Counted from the stretch's first letter, positions 38,194-47,103 are shown. The stretch: 64,000 bases of DNA from Cyanobacterium sp. Dongsha4 (GCF_036345015.1 NZ_CP084098.1:2369326-2433325), one strand, 5' to 3'. A program made the numbers and translations. Notes: a model not told the origin generated them from the sequence alone.

Positions 38194-40446
38194 TTAAAAA
38201 TTAATACAAGATAATTTTGGAGTTGAGGATAAAAAAGACTCAAAGAAATTCTGATAACGAGTACCATCTAAATCTATAATAAATAATTTATTACGACAAC
38301 GAGTAATTGCTGTATAAATTAATTCATCTGTCATAAAAGTATCATCCGTTGATTCTTTTTCAATTAATAAAAATAAGGTATCAACTTCCCACCCTTTAAA
38401 ACTATGAATTGTTGAGAATTTAGTGTTACCAGTATTCATCCAAAAATGTCTTTTCTTATATTTCCTAATTGTATTTAATTCATTAATCCAGCGATTTTTT
38501 ATCAGATCATGATATTTTAAGTTATTTATAACAATACTTATATTTTCAAACCACTGCCAATAAGAATTTTCTGATATTTCATTGACTTGTAAGTAATTTA
38601 ACAATTGTCTTTTAATTCCTAAAATATTAGCTTTTTTTCCAAAACAACAAAGAATAGCCATTTTATCTATTGTATTGTCTTTTATTTTTTTAGAATTATT
38701 GCTTTCACCGAATAGATAAGTTAATCCTAATAACTGATCAAATATGTTTTTGAGTCTCATTAATTTTTGATCTTGAGTATCTTGGCGATAATATTTTTTG
38801 ACATAATCTTGGCAAGATTTAATTAAAACTCTATAGTACATTTCTTCATATTCAGACATAATTGTTGTCATTAGTTGATTATTTTTTCTGAGATGATAAT
38901 CTATATCTCTTATAAATTCTACTCTAGATCCTTGGATAGAAATATCGTTAGGATGAATACAATATTCTTCTGTTTTGGCTTTGATAAAATTGACTACTTT
39001 TTCCAGAGAATATATTGGCATTGATAGATATTCAATATGTTCTTGTCCAGAAAATATTTTTTGATTATCAATCTCTACTTTTTCTACTTCATATTTTTGA
39101 TTAAAAAAAGTTTGTTGAAATTGACTAGCTAAATCAGCAATATTTGATGATAAACGAAAAGATGTTTTTAATAAATTCCATCCTCCACCTATTCCTGTAT
39201 AGGGTTTTTTATCCTGTTCCATTTTTCTTTCATAAACATTTTGTTTTTCATCTCCAAAAACTACATATTCACCATTATTTTGTAGGTAACATTTTTTGAT
39301 TATTTCTACCCATTCTCTTTTATAATCTTGAATTTCATCAACAAAAATTACTGGATAGTCATAGTTATTTTCTGTGATGGTATCAATTCTACTCGTAAAC
39401 AATCTAACATTACTATAATAATTTTCTTCAAAATATCGTGATCTAGATTCACTATCCCAATCATCAAAATCATCAGGAATATCTATTTTTACCCCTAAAT
39501 TATTTAACTCTTGAGTTATAAAATCGTTATAATTAATAATATGAAAATGACCCCAATAAAAATCTTCTCTGACTTCACTGATCCGATCATGAATATAATT
39601 AATTAAAGTTATGTTATATGTTAGTATGAGAATTATTGGTTTATGAGTTCGATAATCTTTTTCAATTCTTTTTAAAGCATTTACTGCCCTTTTTGCTAAA
39701 ACACAAGTTTTTCCTGAACCAGCACTGCCTTTAGCTTTTTTTTGTCCTACTTGACTGACAATTAACTCTTTTTGTTTGTCAGTATAATTTAATTCTTTTC
39801 CTTCTTCTTTTGTGTGATAAGGAGGTTGTAAATAACGTTTAAAACTGCTGTATAATTGATCATCAAAATATTTTGATGTACGACTTAAATAATTTTTATA
39901 TAAGATCTTATTGAAGTTTTGTTTTGTTAAAGAATCATGCCCTAATATTACTTGGTGTCGTAAAAAGTTTAAATATCCATTATCTTGGGAAAAATTAGCT
40001 GTTAAAAAGTGGTTAATTTTTTCTTCTGTTTCACAATGAAAATAAACTGCACAAGTGACGATCGCCCAATATTTTGGTTCTCTGATATTTTTTTCTAATA
40101 AATTCTCAATATGTAAATCATAGAGGTTTTGTTTATAGGCTAAAGCCTGATCTATTGGGGATTTTATCCCATACCAATCATTGCCATTTTTAGTGACTTC
40201 CCATTGTTTTTTCTGATTAAGTCTATAATTTCTTAAGTGCCAATCTTTAACCTCAATAATCATCACTCCTGAATTTTTCCTCATCAACACAATATCGGGG
40301 CGATCGCCATTTAGAAAAGGTTGAAAATATATCTCATAGGAATCATCTAAATTATTGACTAAAAAATTGATTAAATGAGATTCCCCTTCCGTTGGTTTTT
40401 GACGAAGATTTGGAAATTGTTCTAAAGGAGGGAATAATTGTGCCAT
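38194..40446 (-). CDS. NERD nuclease-UvrD-like superfamily 1 helicase fusion
   Basis: The 750-residue protein begins with a NERD nuclease domain (~25-160; PDIVLMRKNSGVMIIEVKDWHL, the D-ExK site), then an SF1 helicase: Walker A KGSAGSGKTCVLAKRAVNAL (~237), VIFVDEIQDYKREW (Walker B, ~365), FGDEKQNVYE, SFRLSSNIA, and the C-terminal FSTIHSFKGWEVDTLFLLIE with YTAITRCRNKLFI. NERD-helicase fusions occur in several phage-defence loci. Its start is about 25 bp from a conserved promoter-like element, and an HNH gene follows. All catalytic motifs are intact, in contrast to its IS-broken neighbours. Confidence 0.9.
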   Translation of the reverse strand: MAQLFPPLEQFPNLRQKPTEGESHLINFLVNNLDDSYEIYFQPFLNGDRPDIVLMRKNSGVMIIEVKDWHLRNYRLNQKKQWEVTKNGNDWYGIKSPIDQALAYKQNLYDLHIENLLEKNIREPKYWAIVTCAVYFHCETEEKINHFLTANFSQDNGYLNFLRHQVILGHDSLTKQNFNKILYKNYLSRTSKYFDDQLYSSFKRYLQPPYHTKEEGKELNYTDKQKELIVSQVGQKKAKGSAGSGKTCVLAKRAVNALKRIEKDYRTHKPIILILTYNITLINYIHDRISEVREDFYWGHFHIINYNDFITQELNNLGVKIDIPDDFDDWDSESRSRYFEENYYSNVRLFTSRIDTITENNYDYPVIFVDEIQDYKREWVEIIKKCYLQNNGEYVVFGDEKQNVYERKMEQDKKPYTGIGGGWNLLKTSFRLSSNIADLASQFQQTFFNQKYEVEKVEIDNQKIFSGQEHIEYLSMPIYSLEKVVNFIKAKTEEYCIHPNDISIQGSRVEFIRDIDYHLRKNNQLMTTIMSEYEEMYYRVLIKSCQDYVKKYYRQDTQDQKLMRLKNIFDQLLGLTYLFGESNNSKKIKDNTIDKMAILCCFGKKANILGIKRQLLNYLQVNEISENSYWQWFENISIVINNLKYHDLIKNRWINELNTIRKYKKRHFWMNTGNTKFSTIHSFKGWEVDTLFLLIEKESTDDTFMTDELIYTAITRCRNKLFIIDLDGTRYQNFFESFLSSTPKLSCINF

Positions 40447-40469
40447 AGTTTACCAAGTCTGTTTTTCTA

Positions 40470-40503
40470 TTTACATATCAGGATAGAGTAAAAAAAATAT
40501 GCA
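40470..40503 (-). promoter_or_regulatory. Island promoter-like element, copy 6
   Basis: Minus strand: TGCA (40500-40503), 18 bp, CTGATATGTAAATAG. It precedes the NERD helicase gene by about 20-25 bp. Confidence 0.77.
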
Positions 40504-40838
40504 GAATCAAAAAAAATGACCTGCATACTTTCCGTTAATTAATTAGCTAATTTAAAATCCCAATAAACTGTCGAAATAAGCAATTTATCAGAATCTTCCG
40601 TTAACTCAGCAATAATTCGCAACCCCCGTAAATGATCGATTAATGAATTATAGATAGTATCCTTGAGACATTTATCAAGAAGTGTCCATGTACGAGCATG
40701 ACTATGAAATTGATATTTTCCATAAGCCAAAGCAATACGAATCATATCTGACAATTCTGAAAATGGCTGAAAAGCTGAAAGTGTTAAGAATCAAACCGTA
40801 TGCTTAAATGAAAATGCCCAAAATATTTTTCCTAAATC

Positions 40839-42167
40839 ATGAAATTTCATCTATCTAGCATAATTCAGATTTTCTTTGTCAGATTTAATAGATTATTTCG
40901 CTCTCATAAAATTGAAGCATTTGAAGCTATTATGATTTTAGCAATCAGTCATGCCTATGGCTGTTTTAATCCTAAGCAATTGGCAGATTTCTTAGGAGTT
41001 AATCATCAAAAAATATATGCAGAAATTTCTTCATGGACATTATACAAGCTCCAAAAAGTTTTAAAATTATTGATGGTCAATGTGGCAGTAGAACAGTTAC
41101 AAATTATTGAAAAAAAGAGTAATTCTACACAGTCAAGGGCAAAGATAACATTTGCTGTAGATGATAGTGTTATTGACAGAGTAGGAAAGACAGGGCGAAC
41201 GCATACTCCATTATTTTCGCAATAAGAGTCAAAAAAGCAGGTTTTATTGAGAAAATTACTAGCATTTTATCATTAGTGATCGTTCAAAGTATTATGACTT
41301 CGTTGACCAAAAATTAGTATGCGATTGCCCTGAGTAGGAAAGAGGTTACGCTGTACATTTACTTGGTATAGTGGACGTTGGAAAAAAGTGGTAAATGGAC
41401 AAAATATATTAGGAATCATATTAACAATCAATGGAAAAGCAATACCCATTGGATTAAAATATTGCTCCAAACAGGGAAGAAAAAATACGGATAAACCAAG
41501 TATTTTAATTGCGATGTTAAAGGAAATTAAAGAAGAATGTCTCAAAGAAAATATCAATATTAGTAAATATCCTATTACTCTCGATTCTTGGTATGTATCA
41601 AAACAATTAAAAGAACAATTAGATGAACTAGGATTCACCAAAATTATTATGGCTGGGAAAAGTAGTTATGTATTTGAAGGAGAAGATTTTAAAGGAAAAG
41701 GAAGTGAATGGAAAAAAAGAGTGGATTATCAAGAAAATCAATGGGGAATAGATGTGCTTTGTGTGAGAAAAAAATTATCAAATCCGACTTTTGGGGAGTT
41801 AAATTGGTTATTTTTTCAAAAAAGTAATAGTAGTTGTTATTTATTGATGGATTTAAGTAGTATATCGTTGAGAGGAGTAGAAATATGGCGGATATGGTCT
41901 GCACACAATATTATTGAACAGTTTTGGAAAATGTTAAAATCGGTACTAAAAATTGCGGAGATGAAATTAAGGAAACAGGGAATTTATATAGGATTATTAA
42001 TTAAAGTAATAATGTATTTAATACTGTTATCAATGCAGTTTATGCCTAGTTTAGGTCGTTTATCATTGACGCAAATAATGAGAAAAATAGAATCAACAAC
42101 TAAGCTACCTGATGTAATCAAAGAGCATTTTCAGCACGATTTTCTAGGGGTTTCAGCTATGGCATAG
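40839..42167 (+). pseudogene. IS4-superfamily transposase, interrupted by a MITE
   Basis: The first part runs to FAVDDSVIDRVGK (first catalytic DD region) and the second resumes as RLRCTFTWYSGRWKKVVNGQNILGIILTINGKAIPIGLKY. Deleting 41191-41343 (MITE plus one target duplication) yields a continuous 391-residue transposase with TLDSWYVSKQL and the late W-x-HNIIEQFWK block carrying the catalytic Glu region. As present, the insertion adds stop codons, so it is inactive. Confidence 0.87.
41191..41332 (+). mobile_element. 142-bp MITE-like element inside the IS4-like transposase
   Basis: It has terminal inverted repeats: CAGGGCGAACGCATACT at the left and CAGGGCAATCGCATACT on the complement of the right end (41316-41332). 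It is flanked by the perfect 11-bp direct repeat AGTAGGAAAGA (41180-41190 and 41333-41343). It encodes nothing and was presumably mobilised by a transposase elsewhere. Confidence 0.88.
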
Positions 42168-42375
42168 CTTTTCAGGGTTTTTGGAATTATCAGCATATCC
42201 TCATTAATCGCCCGTTGTTGCATCCGTCTTTGAGCGTGGTTTTCATCACTAGGTTTGCCACTAATGACAAAATCAGGAATTTCCACGATTTTAGGATCTT
42301 TTTCCGTCAGAGAATGTAAAATCTTGCTAAGTTTCATGGTTTTCTCCGCTAATTAATTTCACTTTCTATTTATTT

Positions 42376-42402
42376 ATCAGTAGCGAAATGAGAAATTATG
42401 CA
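42376..42402 (-). promoter_or_regulatory. Island promoter-like element, copy 7
   Basis: Minus strand: TGCA (42399-42402), 18 bp, CTGATAAATAAATAG, 28 bp upstream of the DUF4258 start codon. A ribosome binding site GGAG follows at about -8 from the ATG. Confidence 0.77.
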
Positions 42403-42476
42403 CCATCAACTTAGTTTTTTTCTGTTACTTTGCTAAAGATTGCGATTTACCCGAATTAATTTACCCTGTAATGATT

Positions 42477-42977
42477 CTACAGATTAAGTCTTTTTTTCAC
42501 CTCATTTAATGTCACCATTAGAGTTAAAGGATTAACGGGAGAAACTTTAAAGCCACATTTATTCTGATAAAATTGTTTTGCCGATTCATCTAAAGCATGG
42601 ACTAAAATAGCTCTAATTCCTGCAATCTCTGAGGCTTGTAAAGTCCGCAAAACCGCATCTTTGACTAAACCAAAGCCGATACCACTCCCTTGATAATTAA
42701 TATCAACTGCTAATCTTCCTAAAACCATCACTGGAATAGGTTCAGGCATATTTCTTCTTATACTTCCGTGAGCAATATTTCTAGTAATGCTTCCCGTCGC
42801 TAAGGAATAATAAGCAATTACTTTATTATTATAACAAACAACATAAGTACGAGAAGCCCCCTTTAACTCATTTTCATAAGCCTTTTCTCGTAACCAATCA
42901 TTAAGCAAGGGTTGCCCACAATCAAAGTCTGTAATGTTGTGGAATGGTTTTAAGGGTGTTGGTGCGCTATATTTCAT
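42477..42977 (-). CDS. GNAT acetyltransferase toxin (TacT-like)
   Basis: The product has the GNAT fold typical of TacT/AtaT toxins: FDCGQPLLNDWLREKAYENE, VIAYYSLATGSITR, VMVLGRLAVDINYQGSGIGFGLVKDAVLR (the acetyl-CoA pyrophosphate loop) and HALDESAKQFYQNKCGF. Such toxins acetylate aminoacyl-tRNA and block translation. I place the start at the ATG at 42977, whose ATGA overlaps the stop of the antitoxin; a GTG two codons earlier is the alternative. All conserved residues are present. Confidence 0.9.
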   Translation of the reverse strand: MKYSAPTPLKPFHNITDFDCGQPLLNDWLREKAYENELKGASRTYVVCYNNKVIAYYSLATGSITRNIAHGSIRRNMPEPIPVMVLGRLAVDINYQGSGIGFGLVKDAVLRTLQASEIAGIRAILVHALDESAKQFYQNKCGFKVSPVNPLTLMVTLNEVKKRLNL

Positions 42978-43261
42978 TCCCACGGTGCTTTATGGTTGAG
43001 TAAATGAGATAATTGTTCGTTATCGGCGGGGGAAGTCTCCAAAAGTTGGTTAAAGGTTTCCCATTGTTTTTCGTCTAAATAAAATAAACGTCTGTCGAGT
43101 AAAGTTTCTTGAGCTTTTTGATAGGCGGCATCTAACATAAATGCACTGCGAGTTTTGCCTGTGACATTGGCGGCTAAGTCGATTAAATCTTTGTGACTTG
43201 ATTCAATTCTCAGATTAATGGTTTCTGAGCGTTTATTTTTTTCTACTTTACTAACTTTCAT
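42974..43261 (-). CDS. DUF1778 ribbon-helix-helix antitoxin (TacA-like)
   Basis: The 95-residue protein has RSETINLRIESSHKDLIDLAANVTGKTRSAFMLDAAYQKAQETL, the DUF1778 DNA-binding fold, and a C-terminal toxin-binding tail FYLDEKQWETFNQLLE. It is first in the operon and overlaps the GNAT toxin by 4 bp, the standard order for this type II module. It should repress its own promoter. Confidence 0.92.
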   Translation of the reverse strand: MKVSKVEKNKRSETINLRIESSHKDLIDLAANVTGKTRSAFMLDAAYQKAQETLLDRRLFYLDEKQWETFNQLLETSPADNEQLSHLLNHKAPWE

Positions 43262-43364
43262 AGCAATCTCAGGTATTAGTATCTACATTGTATGGACATT
43301 TAACGAAATAGTCAATATGATCATTTTGTGGTAAGGGCTTTAGCCCCTATTCTTGATGGATGTA

Positions 43365-43862
43365 TTAGTGATAATATTCCTCAAATACTTTCTGCACTAA
43401 TTCACCATTTAACTTTAATATCTCATCGGTAAGGCGGATAATTTCTATATTCGGCATGGCTTGGGGGCGTACATCATTAATTGTATTTATTGCACTTTCA
43501 ATATCTTTAGTAAGATGAGTAAGAATAGCCAAAGCCATACCAGTAGAGCGACTTATCCCCTCATGACAGTGGATTGAGAGAGTGCCTTCTCCCTTGTATT
43601 TTTCTTGAAAATCATCAGCAAAATCTAAAACTTGATAAATTATGTCTTTAGTGACGATTTCTAGCCCTAATTCATCTTCTTCCGCCCAAATATCATCAAA
43701 TTCTAACTCTAACACACTGTGACGGTTTTCTTCTTTTTTCTCCTCCATCGAACTTGGGGCATAAATACGCCAAGCAGGATTCATAATGGAGATAACCCCA
43801 TCCACATCATCAATATAGTCATTAACTTCAGACACACCGCAAATAATAATTTCCATAAGCAA
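43365..43862 (-). CDS. Dual-specificity/tyrosine phosphatase-like protein
   Basis: The 165-residue protein carries LSIHCHEGISRSTGMALAIL, the HC-x5-R(S/T) P-loop of cysteine phosphatases, with downstream NDVRPQAMPNIEIIRLTDEIL as in dual-specificity enzymes. The general-acid Asp may lie in the LEFDDIW segment. The start is at 43862, or at 43856 two codons in. It belongs to the group preceded by the conserved island element (43892-43918). Its target, protein or small molecule, cannot be told. Confidence 0.87.
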   Translation of the reverse strand: MLMEIIICGVSEVNDYIDDVDGVISIMNPAWRIYAPSSMEEKKEENRHSVLELEFDDIWAEEDELGLEIVTKDIIYQVLDFADDFQEKYKGEGTLSIHCHEGISRSTGMALAILTHLTKDIESAINTINDVRPQAMPNIEIIRLTDEILKLNGELVQKVFEEYYH

Positions 43863-43891
43863 TTTTTAACCAGTAAAAGCAACATTTATTT

Positions 43892-43918
43892 ATCAGAAAA
43901 AGATTTAATTTTTATGCA
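43892..43918 (-). promoter_or_regulatory. Island promoter-like element, copy 8
   Basis: Minus strand: TGCA (43915-43918), 18 bp, CTGATAAATAAATG, about 21-30 bp upstream of the phosphatase start. It overlaps the intergenic space just below the stop of the CHAT-associated gene. Confidence 0.77.
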
Positions 43919-45088
43919 AGTTTTAAGTTTAAATATCATTTAGCCAATTTTGAATGATACTAAATAAGTTAATTTGATTAGGAGAAAATCCTCGTATAAA
44001 AGATGGTACAGATTCATTTGTTACCCAACCAATATTAACGGCGTTACTTATCTTTTGGCAGAAGTTAACTAATTCTGAATAGGGTTCATGGTTATAAAAA
44101 ATTAGGGCTATTTTTTCTTTTTTTACCCATTGTTTTATTTTGCCAATAATTCTTTTTAATTGGGGGGCATTATTAATTTCTGGAATGTCTAAATCTTCGG
44201 GAAAGACTTGTTGATATATTTGATAAGAAATTTCTTGGGTAATGGCACTTTGATCTGTTTCTCCTGCTAAACTAAAGAGATCAATTATGATAGGATAAAC
44301 TGCCTCAGTAGGTTGTAATTGTTTTAAGGAATTAACACTAATTTGTTGCTGTAAAGTTTGAGTTAAATTATTTTCCCCAACGGGCATAATTTCTTGCATT
44401 TCTGGGTGAATATTAGGTTGAGAATGCCATGCTTTATAAAATTCAAGATAATTTATAGTTTGTGCATAACCTAATAATAATTCATGACAAGCATCATAAC
44501 GATATTTCTCAGATTGTTTAATTTGTGGTGATAAATAGTCTTTTAATTCAGAAATTACTACATTATAGAAATTGTCTATATTAGTCTTCTGTAAAGTTTG
44601 TGCTGCTAAGGTAGCTATACATACAAAAGTTTCGTCTTCTATATAATCACCCTCGTAATCCCAATAAAATTCCATTTGATAACTCCGAGTATCTATTTCT
44701 GTACTATATTTAATTAAATTGATTAAAGTTGTTATTCCTTCCTGAAATTTTGATGAATCGCCTAATTGGTACCTGGCACACTGATAGGCTATCCAATCTT
44801 GATTTTTCTGATCTTTTTGTTGTTTTATATTTACATATTTTTCTAAGTAAGCATTAATATTTGCTTCTAAAAATTCTTCCAATTGTGTTACCAAATCTAT
44901 ATCTTCAGATTTTTCAACTATTTCTACTAATATATTTGTGGCTAACTGATGATTTTTATCTAATTCTAATATCTTATTTGCGATAACTGCTTTTGCTTTT
45001 TCTTCCTCTTGATTTTCTAATAATTCTTCTGAGAGTATCAATTAAGTAATGTTATGATATAGACTGATCCTATCATCATTAATTAACC

Positions 45089-45520
45089 ATGTCTCATCAA
45101 TGCCCTCGATGTCATAATACTAAAATCATCAAAAACGGTTTTGCTCGTGGTCAACAAAGGTTTAAATGTAAGCACTGTAACTATCAGTTCACCACTGATA
45201 AGATTGATCGAGGTAAACCTATGTGGATGAAACTAGAAACAGCAATTCTGTATTGCAGTGGAATGTCTATGAATTCGATCGCAAAGCTTCTCAATGTTTC
45301 TGCTCAGACTATTTTAAATTGGATTAGAGCTTTGGCACTAGAAAATTATGAAAAGCCTGAACCCTGCGAAGCGGTGGTTGTGGAACTAGATGAACTTTGG
45401 CATTTTATAGAGTCAAAAAAAACAAGTTATGGATCTGGAAAGCTTATGACCGTAATACTAACAGACTTATCGACTGGGAATTGGGAAAGCGTGATAGTGA
45501 AACCCTCAAAAAACTTTTAA
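45089..45520 (+). CDS. IS1-family InsA-like protein (copy 2)
   Basis: Identical in sequence to the 143-residue protein of copy 1: four-cysteine zinc ribbon, helix-turn-helix, then a linker. Its ATG lies 58 bp from the left end of the element. The slippery run TCAAAAAAAAC near 45414-45424 should let part of the ribosomes shift -1 into the next frame. Confidence 0.92.
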   Translation: MSHQCPRCHNTKIIKNGFARGQQRFKCKHCNYQFTTDKIDRGKPMWMKLETAILYCSGMSMNSIAKLLNVSAQTILNWIRALALENYEKPEPCEAVVVELDELWHFIESKKTSYGSGKLMTVILTDLSTGNWESVIVKPSKNF

Positions 45521-45813
45521 TTAGATTACTAAAATGGGATGTAACAGTCTACTGTACTGATGATTGGAAACCGTACCAAGAGTTATTATCTAAACATCCA
45601 GATGCGTATCATGTGATGACAAAAAGCGAAACTATAGCCATAGAAAGAAATAATTCCGATAATCGTCATTGGTTTGCTCGCTTTCATAGAAAAACAAAAG
45701 TAGTATCAAAATCAATAGAAATGGTGGATTTAACAATGGGACTATTTGCAAAATTTAGAGTAAATGGAACGATCGATTCGTTAATAAATCAAAGACTAAC
45801 ATTACTTAGTTGA
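45397..45813 (+). CDS. IS1-family InsB-like transposase frame (copy 2)
   Basis: This 138-residue frame is identical to that of copy 1 and holds the DDE catalytic residues (TDDWKPY, then ERNNSDNRHWFARF). It ends 7 bp before the right terminus. It overlaps the InsA-like frame and lies in the -1 register, so the active transposase is the frameshift fusion. Confidence 0.9.
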   Translation: MAFYRVKKNKLWIWKAYDRNTNRLIDWELGKRDSETLKKLLIRLLKWDVTVYCTDDWKPYQELLSKHPDAYHVMTKSETIAIERNNSDNRHWFARFHRKTKVVSKSIEMVDLTMGLFAKFRVNGTIDSLINQRLTLLS

Positions 45814-46243
45814 AGCTCTCAAAGAATTATAAGCTATTTCATTTTTTCCTTGAGATATAGTCCATAATCTTTCTGCTATAATATATAAATTTTTAATGTT
45901 TTTTGTTAATTCTACTTTTTTTATTAGTTTTTCAAGAAATAAAATACTATAATCTTCATTATTTGTTATCCCTGTTAATGGTATTTCTGAACTGGTTTGT
46001 GGCTCAAATTTTTCAAATGAATCAGAAATAAAAAGCGAGAAAATTAATGGATTACTTGGGCGTGTCTGCAAATTATCAAATTAAGCTGTTGTATGTTTGG
46101 TGCTATACAATTACTTAGATTTTGAAATATGAAAAAGTCTCTGATAATTAGTGTAATATCTACGCTAATTAAAATTGCCCATGCTTTTAGGCCCTTCATT
46201 ACTGTAGAAGTTACGCTAACCAGTTTTTTTTGATAAAATTTAG

Positions 46244-46639
46244 TTATAACCAGATAAAAATTGAAGCAATTGTAAGCATAGCTAAGTAATTTACTGCATA
46301 CTTCTCGTAACGAGTTGCTATTCTTCTATTTTGTTTGAGACGGTTGATTAATCTTTCTACTTGGTTTCTCTCTCGATAAAGACCTTTATTAAAGCGTTCT
46401 CGTTTTTTTTCATTACTTTTGCGAGGAATTATGGGAGTTACACCTTTTTTTCGGAGTTTTTCCCGAATTTCTTGACTACTGTACGCTTTATCACCTAAAA
46501 AATAGCGAAACCTACTCTTTGGTCTTCCTCTGCCCCTACGTTTTACTTTTCCTCCAGTCAGTAAATCGTCAAAAGCTACGGTGTCATGACGTTCCCCTGA
46601 AGTTAGACTCAAAGTTATTGGTTTTCCGAATCCCTCCAC
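46244..46639 (-). CDS. IS5-family transposase, second frame
   Basis: It contains the C-terminal catalytic half: LSLTSGERHDTVAFDDLL, YFLGDKAYSSQEIREKLRKKG and ERFNKGLYRERNQVERLINRLKQNRRIATRYEK with the late Glu. The frame is open upstream of the first Met (QDLGRSKGGFTTKVHVRV), and it joins the first frame by a -1 shift around the A4G5 run near 46695-46705. Confidence 0.9.
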   Translation of the reverse strand: MEGFGKPITLSLTSGERHDTVAFDDLLTGGKVKRRGRGRPKSRFRYFLGDKAYSSQEIREKLRKKGVTPIIPRKSNEKKRERFNKGLYRERNQVERLINRLKQNRRIATRYEKYAVNYLAMLTIASIFIWL

Positions 46640-46680
46640 TCTAACATGAACTTTGGTGGTAAATCCCCCTTTACTACGCC

Positions 46681-47103
46681 CTAAATCTTGGTTTTGTTGC
46701 CCCCTTTTGCACCCCCTGCCTGTTGATGGGCCCTGATAACTGTACTATCTCCAGAATGGACTTCCCAATCAATCCGTTCCTCATAGTCTGCGATCGTTTG
46801 AAGTTTTGCGAGAATTTGCTCCCAAACTTCTGCTTTTCGCCATCGATAGAATCGGCTAGAAACTGTGCTATGAATCCCATAACAAGGTGGTAAATCCCTC
46901 CAAGGTGCACCAGTTCTCAAAATCCAGAGAATTCCATTGATTATTTGCCTATGATCTAGATTAGGTCTTCCTTTTGATGGTTTCTGTGGTGGTAATAATG
47001 GTTGTAACTTTTCCCATTGTATATCCGTTATATCTTTTCTATTAATTGCTTGGTTAGGATTAAGAGCGATCCCGACGGGATCCGCTTCGCGGCGTGCTTC
47101 CAT
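46681..47103 (-). CDS. IS5-family transposase, first frame
   Basis: The 140-residue frame has DITDIQWEKLQPLLPPQKPSKGRPNLDHRQIINGILWILRTGAPWRDLPPCYG and the first catalytic Asp region HSGDSTVIRAH. The first 15 residues (MEARREADPVGIALN) are encoded by a GC-rich palindromic repeat and are not part of the usual transposase, so the functional start may be internal. Confidence 0.88.
   Translation of the reverse strand: MEARREADPVGIALNPNQAINRKDITDIQWEKLQPLLPPQKPSKGRPNLDHRQIINGILWILRTGAPWRDLPPCYGIHSTVSSRFYRWRKAEVWEQILAKLQTIADYEERIDWEVHSGDSTVIRAHQQAGGAKGGNKTKI
47065..47101 (-). repeat. GC-rich palindromic repeat at transposase start
   Basis: The palindromes GATCCCGACGGGATC and CCGCTTCGCGG lie side by side and stand out in GC content from the AT-rich surroundings. 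Similar units occur widely in cyanobacterial genomes. Here the unit supplies the first codons of the IS5-family transposase frame. Confidence 0.75.

Larger units (their letters stand above)
40748..42193 (+). mobile_element. IS4-like insertion sequence, 1446 bp, carrying a MITE
   Basis: Ends match as inverted repeats over about 29 bp (left CTGACAATTCTGAAAATGGC, right complement CTGATAATTCC with a shared CTGAAAAGCT). It is flanked by the 5-bp direct repeat CATAT (40743-40747 and 42194-42198). The element sits inside the DUF4258 gene. Its transposase is itself interrupted by a second small element. Confidence 0.87.
40539..42337 (-). pseudogene. DUF4258-family gene split by an IS4-like element
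   Basis: The upstream piece (42337-42194) encodes MKLSKILHSLTEKDPKIVEIPDFVISGKPSDENHAQRRMQQRAINEDM and the downstream piece (40742-40539) continues as IRIALAYGKYQFHSHARTWTLLDKCLK ... WDFKLAN. Removing the IS plus one copy of its 5-bp duplication gives a 115-residue in-frame protein with the HAQxRMxxRxI-AxxYG pattern of DUF4258. Some members behave as small toxin-like proteins. A promoter-like island element remains just upstream (42376-42402). Confidence 0.85.
45031..45820 (+). mobile_element. IS1-family insertion sequence, copy 2
   Basis: The 790-bp copy has the same ends as copy 1 at 32331-33120 and opposite orientation. Wherever I compared the two, bases were identical. It splits the CHAT-associated gene and no target-site duplication is visible. 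With copy 1 it encloses 11.9 kb of island and could mediate its inversion. Confidence 0.92.

Noticed and set aside
32331-45820. Composite transposon formed by the two IS1 copies
   Set aside because: Outer flanks share no duplication and each copy interrupts a gene that is restored by single excision, so two separate insertions are simpler.
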